From: Ovis canadensis
Lineage: Eukaryota > Chordata > Mammalia > Artiodactyla > Bovidae
Length of the DNA: 64,000 bases
Reading direction: 5' to 3'
Assembly: GCF_042477335.2 (NCBI RefSeq)
Contig: NC_091247.1
Span: 7,276,501 to 7,340,500, forward strand
Below the pieces are notes generated by a model, which was given only the letters and a program-made list of their open reading frames with translations, was not told the DNA's origin and did not search any database. The position numbers and the translations under genes are program-made. The stretch's first letter is position 1. Each line of letters begins with the position of its first letter. Positions 1 to 11,067 of this stretch are shown piece after piece.

Positions 1-50
1 ACCACTGGTGCTCAATAAATGTTTGCTGAGTGAATAAAGAAATGAATGTC
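1..50 (+). repeat. MIR or L2 3' tail
   Basis: GTGCTCAATAAATGTTTGCT followed by a GAATAAA-like tail is the shared 3' end of MIR/L2 elements. Confidence 0.7.
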
Positions 51-695
51 TAAAAGAACTTTTAATAGATGGACACATACCTTCCAGAGGGACAAGCAAA
101 ACCTTTTAAGAGGAAAACACCTAGAAGAGCTACTGGCGTAGAGGAGCTACGCCATACGTGGTGATGATAATTATACTAAAGTGTGAATGACTTGCCCGAG
201 TCTCTTTCTTTGAGCAGGATGAAGAGAGCCCTGAGAAGATTGGGAGGAAGCAGTTCCTGAGACACAAAAATCTTCTTTGGAGTTTTTCTCCAATAATTGT
301 ATCATTTCCTTTTTCTTTTCAAAAACCGTCTGTTGGTGTGGGCCTCTGCTTGCCTGCTCCCCTCCCTGCTGTAGGACATCTAGACAGGAGCCCCCACCAG
401 AGAAGCTACAGCTTCAGACTCGTGATCAGGAACCCCACAGCCGCACCCCCCCAGGGACCAAAGGGGCCACACCTAGGTGTTGGGACTAGGAGAGCAGGGA
501 GTGACCACCTCTCACTCCCCCTCCACCCCCGGGCTCCTCCAGGCCCTACTCCTGGCTGCCTTGAGAGGCTACAGTGTGCAGCGGAAGGACCCTGACTTCT
601 GGAATCTGGATCCTGTCCCGGCTCTCAACCTTCCAGTACAGTCTATGCCTCAGTCACTCTCCCCACTGTGGGACAGGCCTGGTTTTCTTTCACCC
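51..695. other. Intergenic, nothing recognised
   Basis: No gene or confident repeat; short frames lack any protein similarity that I can recognise. Confidence 0.5.
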
Positions 696-905
696 CCACA
701 TCTTTGGGAAACAGTTGTGCTATTGCCCCCATTTCACAGCTGGGGAGGCTGAGGCCAGAGACTCGCTTGCTCACACATTATAAGGGTGTCCTAAGCCAGG
801 CCTCCCACCCAGCTGACCTGTGCTCCCATCCCCTACTGCTCTGCCTTAGGCAGGTGCTCTGCCTAGGGATCCTCAGTTTCCCTATCAGGAAAATGCGGGG
901 GACAG
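696..905. repeat. MIR fragments (antisense 700-790, sense 866-905)
   Basis: CCCATTTCACAGCTGGGG... and CCTCAGTTTCCCTATCAGG are the two orientations of the MIR core. Confidence 0.6.
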
Positions 906-1694
906 AGGCTCCTCTTCAAGTTTATTGTGAACACCGAGTCACTTGAAAAATGACTCACGGAAGCGTTTGACCCAGGAGGGGCTCGTCAAACGTCTTCCCT
1001 CCCATGGGAAGCCCTGCATCAGCTCCCATGGACCGCAGCCTTGGGAGAGTGGCTTCTTCTGTTTCCCGTGGGAGTGGGATGAGGGTGTAGGAGGCACAGA
1101 TGGAGGATGGCTGGGAGGATCCGCAGGGGCGCGGTGCCCACCAAGCCCAGCGTGGGAAGGGGCTGGGGCTGACAGCCCACGTGCCAGGACCCTGGACCCC
1201 CTCCCCACCTGTCCCCACGGGGACGTGGTGCCTGCTGCCATCCGGGCGCCAGCAGGGCTGCGAGGATCTGGCAAAGGAAACTAGACGGAGAGGAAAGAGC
1301 AGCCCCCTCCTAGCTTTTGTCTCTTCTTTGCAGCACTGATTTTTGGTGGGTTTTTTTTTTAAATCCAGCCACGCTGTGGTCCCATCCGGGGCCCCCTGCC
1401 TCCTCCCATCTCCTCACTGGTGGCTGTCACACGATAGACATTTTTAGTGGTGACAGCTGGCCTTGTGGAACTCGGCTCGAGTACGGGAATGGTTTTTTAA
1501 AAAACTAGCGAGCCAAACCACCGTCACTTTAAATAGCACTGCCTGGGGAGGAGAGGCGGGGAAACACGTGCAGGCAGGAGCTCCGTGTCCCCACGTCCCC
1601 ACGTCCCCACGTCCCCACGTAGGGCTGGGCTTCCACACGCAGCAGCTTCGATGGAGGGAGGTCCTAGCCGCTAGGACCTCAGAACCCCTGGCTC
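906..1694. other. Intergenic, moderately GC-rich
   Basis: No gene recognised. It includes the octamer tandem repeat listed separately and a TTTAAATAG near 1530 without other promoter context. Confidence 0.5.
1587..1620 (+). repeat. (GTCCCCAC)4 minisatellite
   Basis: Four perfect octamer copies, each bringing an ACGT with a CpG. Confidence 0.9.
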
Positions 1695-1770
1695 CCCGCT
1701 CTGCATTTGACTAAGGGAGAAACTGAGGTCCAGAGCGGAAGGACGTCACACCCAGGATCACACGCGCTTG
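1695..1770 (-). repeat. MIR fragment
   Basis: GGGAGAAACTGAGGTCCAGA and CAGGATCACAC match antisense MIR core. Confidence 0.6.
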
Positions 1771-2249
1771 CGAATGGCACGGTGTGTGTGCGCATGCGGG
1801 TCCGGTGCCACGCCCGTCACTGCGACAAGGCCCCGCCTCCCGATGCCCCCTGTCCTTTCCAGACCTTGGAGACAGCCCACTGCAATGGACCGTGACTGAG
1901 GACTGCTGCTGAGACCAGTGTTCCCAGACTAAGCCACCGTGAACGCCGAGCCCCCCCACCCCCACCGCACCCCGGAGTCTAGAACAGGCTGGGCCTCAGT
2001 TAACATCTGTAAAGGAAAGACAGGGCCAGGCTTGGATCCCCGGGAGTCCACAAGCCTCCCGGGGACCCTTCCTCTTTGTAACTGCAGGGATCTGAAGCCT
2101 GTGGACTCCCCTTGGCCCCGTCCAACGCCAAGACCTGTCATGGCTGTCCCCACCACATTCCCTTCGGTAGCGTGAAACTGACCACCACGGGCCACTGACA
2201 ACACAAAATGGATGGATGCCACCACTGCTTCACACACAGATCGCGAGCT

Positions 2250-2455
2250 CCAGCTCCAAGCCCAGGAGACCTGGGCTCCGATCCTGGCTCTTCTCCTCCT
2301 TGCTGTGGACCCAGCAGTTCATGCCACAGTGAGCCTCTATCGGCATCTTTGTGGGTGAGGAGAAGACTATCCGTGGGCCTGACTGTGAGAATCAGTTAGA
2401 AAATGCATGTAGCACCCAGAACCCAGCACCCGCCTCAGTAGGTGCCAGCTGTTCC
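2250..2455 (+). repeat. MIR
   Basis: It begins with GACCTGGGCTCCGATCCTGG and ends near AGTAGGTGCCAGCTGTT, the order of a sense MIR. Confidence 0.6.
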
Positions 2456-2699
2456 TAAGATCACCAAGGCGATGGTTCCTTGTCCCTTCACCACCCAGGT
2501 CACCCCTCTCTGGACATGTGCCCCTTCGCTCTGACACCTGTAAGGGGCAGCTGATGCTCGGCACAGAGCAGCACGGAGCCGGGAGAGTACCCGAGGACAC
2601 GCCCCTTCCTTGCTCCAGAGACCGCGTGGCTCCTGGCGTCACCTAAGGCTGAATTCCCCGAGGCTTTCCCACCCCTGCCCCGTCCTGCCTAGTTCTCTC

Positions 2700-2830
2700 C
2701 ATGACACTTACCTTCAATCCCGTGTTGGCTGGTTCACTTGCATCTCCCCGCCACCTACACAATGGGCTCCATGAGGGCGAAGTGTTTGCTGCAACATTCA
2801 GAGTCCTACCTGGCACATCGGGGGAATTCA
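2700..2830 (+). repeat. L2 3' end
   Basis: GGGCTCCATGAGGGCGAAG followed by CCTACCTGGCACATCG fits the L2 3' end. Confidence 0.6.
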
Positions 2831-2851
2831 ACACACAACCACGAGGCTCAA

Positions 2852-3205
2852 CGGGGCTTCTCTGGTAGCTCAGCGGGTAAAGAATCTGCCTGCCATGCAG
2901 GAGACCCCGGTTTGATTCCTGGGTTGGGAAGATCCCCTGGAGAAGGGATAGGCTACCCACTCCAGTATTCTTGGGCTTCCCTGGTGGCAACGAGGGAGAC
3001 CCAGTGGCTCAGTGAGTAAAGAATCCATATGAAATGCGGGAGACCTGGGTTCAGTCCTTGGGTTGGGAAGATCCCCCGGAGAAGGGAACAGCTACCCACT
3101 CTAGTATTCTTGCCTGGAAAATTCCATAGACAGACAAGCCTGGCAGGCTACAGCCCATGGGGTCACAAAGAGTCAAACACGACAGAGCGACTTTCACTCA
3201 CTCAT
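2852..3205 (+). repeat. Two Bov-tA SINEs in direct order
   Basis: The tRNA-like head (GGCTTCTCTGGTAGCTCAG) and GTAAAGAATCTGCCTG recur at 2852 and about 2972. The first copy breaks off at the CAGTATTCT motif, and the second runs to the usual CGACAGAGCGACTTTCAC end. Confidence 0.85.
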
Positions 3206-3479
3206 GAGGCTTTAACATGGCCCTGGGGGCACCTCAGCAAACTGACAGCTTCTCCCTGTCTCATCCAGAACAACCTGGGCAGTTGTGGGAGATGTTAAAA
3301 ATTAGAGAAAGGAAACATAAAGTGGAAGGGAGAGGTGAGGGAACAACCCCATAGCAAGAGCAAACCTTTGTATCCTAAGAACCTTGGTTTAAATACAAAC
3401 CTCTGCTCTCCTCTGCTGACCTGCTGGGTGTCTCTCATTTGATGTGAAAACACCCTGGGAGGTGAACTTTTTTACCATC

Positions 3480-3610
3480 TCTTTACCCGATTTAACAGAG
3501 AGGGCCACTGACGCTCAGAGAGGTGAGTACACTTGCCCAAGGACACACGGTACAAAGGTGGGACTTAGAATTCTAACCCAGCTCTGACCCTAGTGCCTAA
3601 ACTCTTGCTA
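3480..3610 (-). repeat. MIR fragment
   Basis: GCTCAGAGAGGTGAGTACAC, CTTGCCCAAGGACACACG and AGAATTCTAACCCAGC are antisense MIR. Confidence 0.7.
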
Positions 3611-3718
3611 TTAGTAACCTATTGATAATCTTCAGCCCTGCCCAAGAGTCATCCTGCAGCAGGGCAAAGAGGAAATCCTCTTCACCATAAGGAAGATTCA
3701 GAAATTAAACAGCTTGGG

Positions 3719-3836
3719 GACTTCCCTGGCGGTCCAGTGGTGAAGACTCCATGCTTTCACTGCAAGGGGCACAAGTCTGATCCCTGGGCAGGGAACTAAG
3801 ATCCCATATGCCATCGAGTGTGGCCAAAATTCTTTT
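3719..3836 (+). repeat. CHR-type SINE
   Basis: GACTTCCCTGGCGGTCCAGT, the tRNA-like GATCCCTGGGCAGGGAACT and a TGGCCAAAATT end followed by A/T-rich tail. Confidence 0.85.
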
Positions 3837-4194
3837 TTAATTAAAAAATTAAGCTGGCTGTTATGTAAAGCAGGGAGCTCTCCATCACTAGAAGTATTCG
3901 AACAGAGGCTTAGCAACCCCCAGAGATGGACAGGATGCCAGGGTCCCTGTACTGGGTGAGGGTGGGTGTCAGCTAGAGGGAGTTTAGGATCTCTGTGCTG
4001 ACTTTTTGATTCTGTGATCTATACCACAAGCTGTGAACTGCGGGTCTGTGCTTCCACAACCAACACAGTTACTCTATGTTTCAAGGCTTAGAAAAGAAAA
4101 AATAACCCAGAGGGTTAAAAAAATGTACTAGCATATCATGTCATACACTGAGAAACACTTATTTTTATATAAGAAAAATTTTCATTAATAATAA

Positions 4195-4990
4195 TATCTA
4201 ATATTTCATGGTTACTACATGCCAGACTATAACAAATATTTTACTATATCAAGTTACTTAAATATATTATCCCATTTAATCCACACTGCAATCCTGTGTA
4301 GTGTATCCTCTGATCATACGTGTGGATTAGTCAGCTTTCTGCTTCAATCCTGCTGTGTAACAAACTGCCCCACCAATCCAGAGGCTTGCCACAATTTCTC
4401 TTCCTCTCTCATAGGCCTGCGGGTCAACCTGGCTGACACTGCTTCATTCTGTGGGTCAGCTTGATTTAGCTCCAGTCCACGGGTCAGATTCAGGTCAGCT
4501 CCACGAGTATCTCCTTCTAGAGCCATCAGCTATGTGAGACATTGTGCCTTGTAGCACATGGCGGAAGATCAGGCAGCCAAGCCCCAAACTCAACCATTTA
4601 TCAAGCTGGTGCTTTGGTCACATCCACTAATGTCTGACTGGCCGAGGCAAGTCACATGGCTGAGCCCACACTTGAGCGGGCTGGGGATTATCCTCTGGCG
4701 ACTGCAGTGGGAGGTGTACCACAAACTCACGTGGCAAAGAGCGTGGATATATCATCCTGTTACAGGAGGGAATGAAACTTTGAGAATAATATCTAGTCTA
4801 CCCCCAGGAGCTGTCACAGGTGAGAACCCAGCCTCACCTAAGGACACAAGTGGCCCAAGGTCACATGGCTGGTAACTGGAATTCCAACCGAGATTCTGAC
4901 CTAGGTTGTCTGACATCGAAGCTCTCTGCTCCCACAGGCTGTAGGGCAAGTACCTGATACACACTAGGTGCTGCATAAATTATCAGTTCA
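4195..4990 (-). repeat. MIR interrupted by an LTR-like element
   Basis: Antisense MIR (TACTACATGCCAGAC... CATTTAATCCACAC) stops near 4310 and resumes near 4820 (CCCAAGGTCACATGGCTGG). Between them about 480 bases begin TTAGTCAGCTTTCTGC, include ATTCTGTGGGTCAGCTTG, and look like an antisense ERVL-type LTR. The LTR family is not certain. Confidence 0.5.
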
Positions 4991-6429
4991 TTGTTAAGGT
5001 GTGCGCTTCAGATGGATGGCTTATTGCCTGTCAATGAAACTGTTAGACTATCTTTAAACGGAAAATTTTAAGTACAAGAGAGAAATGATCAGTCGATGCC
5101 TTCACTAGCTGCTAGTACCTGGTGCAAGACTTGGTTCTGAAGCATGTCAGCAAAGGATTAGAGCTCAGCTTCCACAGTGAGAACCAAGAAGTCTCTGTGA
5201 CGTCCATAAGGGGCTGTTCACAGGGGAGGTCAGGCCTCCATGGTGAGGCTGCTCTGGAGAAGAGGCCAAAGGCCTCATTCTTCAGAACCAAAGGTTGAGA
5301 GCGAGCGACCAGTCAGCCTGGACATCGAGGAGGTAAGGAGAGAGGCGGGTGCACTGTTTGCTTGGCTCTGCCCCAAACACCCCTTGCCCTGAACCAAGGA
5401 GAGTGATGCCCCGCACTCAGCCAGTGAGCTGGGGTGGTCTGCAAGATGCAGGGGACAGGGCCAAGGCTGTGGCCCAAGGTCAATCCAACACTCCATCTGC
5501 CCTTGCACCTCCTGGGTTGCAGAAGGGTGACCACAGTGAGGATGTGGCCCTTGCCCAGAAAGGGCTCTTTGCCTTGCAACCCAGAATTTGGGTCACACGT
5601 TGCCTCTGAGCCCCAGATTCCTCCTTAGTTAAAAATAAGAGGGCAGGAGAGGAGGTGGTAAAAGATGATAAATAAAGGGAAAGGTTGGACCATCTGTTCT
5701 ACCTGTCGTAGCAAACTGTATCACCTGGTGCCCAAGCATAGAGGAGGAACATCCCAGCTAATTGGTAAAGCCAGGAGAGTGCTGGGCTAGCTGCACTGGG
5801 CGGCCCCCCATGATTTAATAGGTCTGGGCCATGATGGGCAACCGGCTGCAAACCTTCCCAAACCAGAAACCAGAGGGTATCGTGCCCGGCGGGGAAACAC
5901 GCCACCACTGTGAAGTCATCTTGCTAAAAACAGCGAACTCAAATCTGGAAGAGCCTCAGACCCAAATACCAATTTACAGAAAATACAGAGAGCAGAGAAA
6001 CAGGTTAGAAACTGCCACAGAGACGTAGTCGGCAAGATCCAGATCAAGGGGAACTCTTCATGACAAATATATCGCAAGGAAAACAAGAAGACTCAGAGAG
6101 CCTATTTAAGAACAGATTAAAAACACTTGTCAATTTCAGTGTGTGGTGCTTATTTAGACGCTGATTCGAATGAAAATGATCACATATGAGTGCATGTTGT
6201 ATATATTTTCACATATTAAATACATAAATATAAGTATATATTAAATATCTAATATAAGAATACCCTAAATATTATATTAAATAGATAAGTGTTTATATGT
6301 TTAATATAAATTGAGACCATTGGAAATGTAATGACACCATGTGTTTTATGTGTATAATTAGGCATGAAATATATTTACACTTAGAAACGTGATTATTTGA
6401 TTTGGGGTTTTTAGGTGTTAGAGTGATAG
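4991..6429. other. Intergenic, becoming AT-rich
   Basis: No gene recognised. From about 6,180 to 6,330 it is a TATA-rich low-complexity stretch. 5,990-6,180 resembles an old interspersed repeat that I cannot name. Confidence 0.45.
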
Positions 6430-6515
6430 GTTACAATTTTTTCTTTTTAAATTAATTTTTATTGGAGTATAGCTGCTTTACATGTTGTGTTATTTTCTAC
6501 TGTACAGCAAATTGA

Positions 6516-6590
6516 ACCAGCTATACATATCTATCTATATCTATATATACATATCTATCTATATATATATACATATATATGTATATCTCC
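6516..6590. repeat. AT-rich microsatellite (ATCT/TA)n
   Basis: Compound ATCT and TA repeats inside the L1 3' end. Confidence 0.85.
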
Positions 6591-6689
6591 CCTCTTTTTT
6601 GGATTTCCTTTCCATTGGTCACCACAGAGTACTGAGTAGAGTTCCCGGAGCTGTACAGTAGGTTCTCATTAGTATCATTAGTAATCTAT

Positions 6690-6790
6690 TTCCACTCCAG
6701 TATTCTTGCCTGAAGAATCCCAGGAACAGAGGGGCCTGGCAGGCTACAATTCATGGGATCACAAGAGTTGGACACGACTTGGTGCTACCT
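6690..6790 (+). repeat. Bov-tA fragment
   Basis: CCACTCCAGTATTCTTGCC and GGACACGACTTGGTGC are the 3' half of the SINE, without its head. Confidence 0.8.
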
Positions 6791-6849
6791 TTTTCTTTCT
6801 ATGTCTCTGTTTTGCAAATAAGATCACCTATACCATCTTTCTAGATTTT

Positions 6850-7063
6850 ATGTGTGTGTGCTCAGCTGCTCAGTCATGTCCGATTCTCTACAACCCCATG
6901 GACTGTAACCCGCCAGGCTCCTCCATCCATGGGATTCTCCAGGCAAGAATACTGGAGTGGGTTACCATTTCCTACCCCAGGGGATCTTCCCGACCCAGGG
7001 ATTGAGCCTGAGTCTCCTGCATTGGCAAGCAAATTCTTTACCACTGAGCCACCTGGGAAGCCC
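6850..7063 (-). repeat. Bov-tA SINE inserted in L1
   Basis: It reads from TGCTCAGCTGCTCAGTCATG to CACCTGGGAAGCCC, a full antisense copy with a short TG run at its 3' end. Confidence 0.85.
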
Positions 7064-7983
7064 CCAGATTCTACATATATGCATTAACATAGAATACTTA
7101 TCTTTCTCTTTCTGACTTACTACATTCTGTATGGCAGTCTCTAGCTCCATCCACTTGGAAAGGGCTTTAATTTCCAGAGCTGCATTCTGAAGTATTTCCA
7201 GATGAAACAATATGATGTATGGGATTTGCTTCAAGGTAAATAGAGAGGAAAAGCAAGTAGGGACAAGAGGTGAAATGACTCTGATCATGAGCCGGGTGAT
7301 GGACATATGAGCTCACCGCACCATCCTCTCCATTTTTGGTAAATGCTTTATATTTTCCATCCTGAGAAATTAAAGCTAAATAACCCCCATAAGAAAAAAA
7401 ATTTAGAAAGGTTCCTTTTCCATTTTTTATTGGAAACACAGAGAAACATAAAATGTACTGCCTTAGCCATTTTTAAGTGTGCCATTCTGTAACATTAAGC
7501 ACATTCACACTGTTATGCAACCATCACCACCATCCATCACCAGAATCCTTCTCATCTTGCAAAACTGGAACTCTGTCCCCGTCAAACAATTCCCCATTTC
7601 TCCCTCCCCACAGCCCCTGGACAGTTCAGTTCAGTTCAGTTGCACAGTCGTGTCTGACTCTTTGCCACCCCATGGACTGCAGTATGCCAGGCCTCCCTGT
7701 CCATCACCAACTCCCAGAGCTTGCTCAAACTCATGTCCATCGAGTCGGTGATGCCATCCAATCATCTCATCCTCTGTCATCCCCTTCTCCTCCTGCCTTC
7801 CCAGCATCAGGTTCTTTTCAAATGAGTCAGTTCTTCACATCAGGTGGCCAAAGTATTGGCGTTTCAGCTGTCACAGTTCCAACTCACATTCAAACATGAC
7901 TACTGGAAAAACCATAGCCTTGACTAGACGGACCTTTGTTGGCAAAGTAATGTCTCTGCTTTTTAACATGCTGTCTAGGTTGG

Positions 7984-8364
7984 TCATAACTTTCCTTCCA
8001 AAGAGTAAGCATCTTTTAATTTCATGGCTGCAATCACCATCTGCAGTGATTTTGGAGCCCCAAAAATAAAGTCAGCCACTGTTTCCACTGTTTCCCCATC
8101 TATTTCCCATGAAGTGATGGGACCAGATGCTATGATCTTCATTTTCTGAATGTTGAGCTTTGAGCCAACTTTTTCACTCTCCTCTTTCACTTTCATCAAG
8201 AGGCTGTTTAGTTCTTCTTCACTTTCTGCCATAAGGGTGGTGTCATCTGCATATCTGAGGTTATTGATATTTCTCCCAACAATCTTGATTCCAGCTTGTG
8301 CTTCATCCAGCCCAGCATTTCTCATGATGTACTCTGCATATAAGTTAAATAAGCAGGGTGACAA
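7984..8364 (-). pseudogene. BovB reverse transcriptase remnant
   Basis: A 126-codon open stretch contains SPCLFNLYAEYIMRNAGL and the YADD catalytic motif of RTE reverse transcriptase. The rest of the domain is deleted upstream, so no activity is expected. Confidence 0.9.
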
Positions 8365-9030
8365 TATACAGCCTTGATGTACTCCTTTTCCTGTGTGGAA
8401 CCAGTCTGTTGTTCACTAGCTTTGTTCATAGTGATGCTTTCTAAGGGCCACTTGACTTCGCATTCCAGGATGTCTGGCTCTAGGTGAGTGATCACACCAT
8501 CGTGGTTTTATCTGGGTCATGAAGATCTTCTTTGTAATGTTCTTCTGTGTATTCTTGCCACCTCTTCTTCATATCTTCTGCTTCTGTTAGGTCCATACCA
8601 TTTCTGTCCTTTATTGTGCCCATCTTTGCATGATGTTCCCTTGGTATCTCTAATTTTCTTGAAGAGATCTCTAGTCTGTCCCATTCTATAGTTTTCCTCT
8701 ATTTCTTTGCATTGATTGCTGAGGAAGACTTTCTCATCTCTCCTTGCTATTCTTTAGAACTCTGCATTCAGATAGATTTATCTTTCCTTTTCTCCTTTGC
8801 TTTATCTTCTCTTCTTTTCTCAGCTATATGTAAGGCCTCCTCAGACAACCATTTTGCCTTTTTGCATTTCTTTTTTTGGGGGATTGTCTTGATCACTGCC
8901 TCCTGTACAATGTCACAAATCTCTGTCCATAGTGCTTCAGACACTCTATCAGATCTAATCCCTTGAATCTATTTGTCAATCCAATGTATAATCGTAAGGG
9001 ATTTTATTTAGGTCATATCTGAATGGTCTA

Positions 9031-9674
9031 AGATCATGGCATCTGGTCCCATCACTTCATGGGAAATAGATGGGGAAACAGTGGAAACAGTGTCAAACTT
9101 TATTTTGGGGGCCTCATAGTGATTGCAGCCATGAAATTAAAAGACGCTTACTCTTTGGAAGGAAAGTTATGACCAACCTAGATAGCATATTAAAAATCAG
9201 AGACATTCTTTGCCAACAAAGGTCCATCTAGTCAAGGCTATGGTTTTTCCAGTAGTCATGTTTGAATGTGAGAGTTGGGCTGTGAAGAAGGCTGAGCACC
9301 GAAGAATTGACGCTTTTGAACCGTGGTGTTGGAGAAGACTGTTGAGAGTCCCTTGGACTGCAAGGAGATCCAACCAGTCCATCCTAAAGGAGATCAGTCC
9401 TGGCTGTTCATTGGAAGGACTGATGTTGAAGCTGAAACTCCAATACTTTGGCTACCTCATGCGAAGAGTTGACTCATTGGAAAAGACTCTGATGCTGGGA
9501 GGGATTGGGGGCAGGAGGAGAAGGGGATGACAGAGGATGAGATGGCTGGATGGCATTACTGACTCGAAGGACATGAGTTTGGGTAAACTCCAGGAGTTGC
9601 TGATGGACAGGGAGGCCTGGCATGCTGCGATTCATGGGGTCGCAAAGAGTCAGACACGACTGAGCGACTGAACT
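9031..9674 (+). mobile_element. BovB 3' fragment, sense, nested inside the antisense BovB
   Basis: It starts AGATCATGGCATCTGGTCCC and ends CGACTGAGCGACTGAACT, the 5'-truncated 3' end of BovB. GAATGGTCTA at 9021-9030 and GAACGGTCTA at 9675-9684 form a 10-base duplication with one mismatch. Host BovB text continues seamlessly across it. Confidence 0.88.
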
Positions 9675-9818
9675 GAACGGTCTAGTGGTTTTCCCTACTT
9701 TCTTCAATTTAAATCTGAATTTGTCAATAAGGAGATCATGATTTGAGCCATAGTCAGTTCCCAGTCTTGTTTAGCTGACTGTATAGAGCTTCTCCATCTT
9801 CAGCTGCTAAGAATATAG

Positions 9819-10085
9819 TCATTCTGGTTTAAGTATTGACCATCTGGTGATGTCCATGTGGAGTCTTCTCTTGTGTTGTTGGAAGAGGGTGTTTGCTATG
9901 ACCAGTGCGTTCTCTTGGCGAAACTCTGTTAGCCTTTGCCCTGCTTCATTTTGTACTCCAAGGCCAAACTTGCCTGTTACTCCTGGTATCTCTTGACTTC
10001 TTACCTTTGCATTCCAGTCCCCTATGATGAAAAGGGCATCTTTTGTTTTTGCTGTTAGTTCTAGAAGGCCCTGGACACCACACAT
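9819..10085 (-). pseudogene. BovB AP-endonuclease remnant
   Basis: FIIGDWNAKVRSQE and the following residues match the GDWNA region of the RTE apurinic-type endonuclease. Only about 80 codons remain and the 5' end is truncated. Confidence 0.85.
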
Positions 10086-10200
10086 AGCCCCTGGACACCA
10101 CCATTCTATTTTCTGTCTCTATGAATTTGACACCTTTGGTATCTCATAGGAGTGGAATCATACAGCATTTGTCCATTTGTAACTGACTTATTTCACATAG

Positions 10201-10268
10201 CAGAGGAGCCTAGGGGGCTACCATCCATGGGATCACAAAGAGTCAGACACAACTTAATGAGTCAACAA
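10201..10268 (+). repeat. Short Bov SINE/BovB tail fragment in L1
   Basis: CATCCATGGGATCACAAAGA and GTCAGACACAACTTAATGAG are the 3' end motif, placed in the middle of L1 text. Confidence 0.7.
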
Positions 10269-10556
10269 CGTCCTCAAGCTTCATTCGTGTTGCAGCATGA
10301 GTCAGGATTTCCTTCCTCTTTAAGCTAATATTCCATTGCACGTAGAGACCACATTGTGTTTATCCATTCATCCATCAGTGGTCACCTGGGTGGCTTCCAC
10401 ACTCTGACTATTGTGAATAATGCTGTGATGAACATGGCTGTATAAATATCCTTTTAAGTTTCTCTAAGAAGATAATTAAGGCAGCCATTCTTTGCACATC
10501 AGAAGTGGGAACTCATGGCCTGACATTCCTGCAACATTCAAAATAAGACACATTAG

Positions 10557-10690
10557 GGGATTTCCGTGGAGGTCCAGTGGTTAAAACTCCATGCTTCCAG
10601 TGCAAGGGACACCAGTTCAATCCCTAATCAGGGAACTAACTAAGGATCCGTCTGCCATGTGGCATGATCAAAATTTTTTAAATAAATAAG
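10557..10690 (+). repeat. CHR-type SINE
   Basis: GATTTCCGTGGAGGTCCAGT, GTTCAATCCCTAATCAGGG and an A/T-rich tail AAATTTTTTAAATAAATAAG. Confidence 0.8.
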
Positions 10691-10879
10691 TGAAAATTGC
10701 TGGGCACCTGCTAAATGCCAGGTGCCATGTTAGAGTCTATGGATCCCCCAGTGAGCAAGACAGATACACCTCTGGCTGAGGGGAGCTGCCTGTCCCATGG
10801 GGCCTGTCAGGGCAAGGGGCCTTAAGGGCATGGGGACAGGGCATTGCAGGTCAGGCCTGTGCTTTAGGGAGCTCTAGCA

Positions 10880-11067
10880 GGTTGGACACGACTGAGCGAC
10901 TTCACTTTCACTTTTCACTTTCATGCATTGGAGAAGGAAATGGCAACCCACTCCAGTGTTCTTGCCTGGAGAATCCCAGGGAAGGGGGAGCCTGGTGGGC
11001 TGCCGTCTACGGGGTCGCACAGAGTTGGACACGACTGAAGCGACTTAGCAGCAGCAGCAGCAGCAGA
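10880..11067 (+). repeat. Bov-A2-type SINE with (AGC)n tail
   Basis: GGTTGGACACGACTGAGCG, CTCCAGTGTTCTTGCCTGG and a TTAGCAGCAGCAGCAGCAG end. Confidence 0.85.

Larger units (their letters stand above)
6430..7135 (-). repeat. Ruminant L1 3' end, interrupted by Bov-tA
   Basis: TTTTTATTGGAGTATAGCTG, CTACTGTACAGCAAATTGAA and TCCCCTCTTTTTTGGATTTC are the antisense 3' part of an artiodactyl L1. It resumes after 7063 with AGATTCTACATATATGCATT and TCTCTTTCTGACTTACTAC. Confidence 0.75.
7624..10085 (-). mobile_element. BovB (RTE) LINE, antisense, itself interrupted and internally deleted
   Basis: The copy runs from its 3' tail (GTTCAGTTCAGTTCAG at 7624) through reverse-transcriptase C-terminal sequence to endonuclease sequence at 9,820-10,080. 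It is split by a younger BovB fragment at 9031-9674. About 8415 the text jumps from the RT palm to the EN-RT linker, so the core of the RT is missing. It is bounded by AGCCCCTGGACA at 7612-7623 and 10086-10097, a perfect 12-base target-site duplication. It is a 5'-truncated dead copy. Confidence 0.9.
7405..10470 (-). repeat. Old L1 3' end, split by a BovB insertion
   Basis: Antisense L1 (ACATAAAATGTACTGCC... CCCTGTCC-like text) runs to 7623 and resumes at 10098 (CCATTCTATTTTCTGTCTC, then CCACATTGTGTTTATCCATT and ATTGTGAATAATGCTGTGAT). The interrupting BovB is flanked by a 12-base duplication. Confidence 0.8.

Noticed and set aside
9210-9530. 106-codon frame with reverse-transcriptase-family similarity
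   Set aside because: It is the C-terminal part of a 5'-truncated BovB copy, not a host gene.
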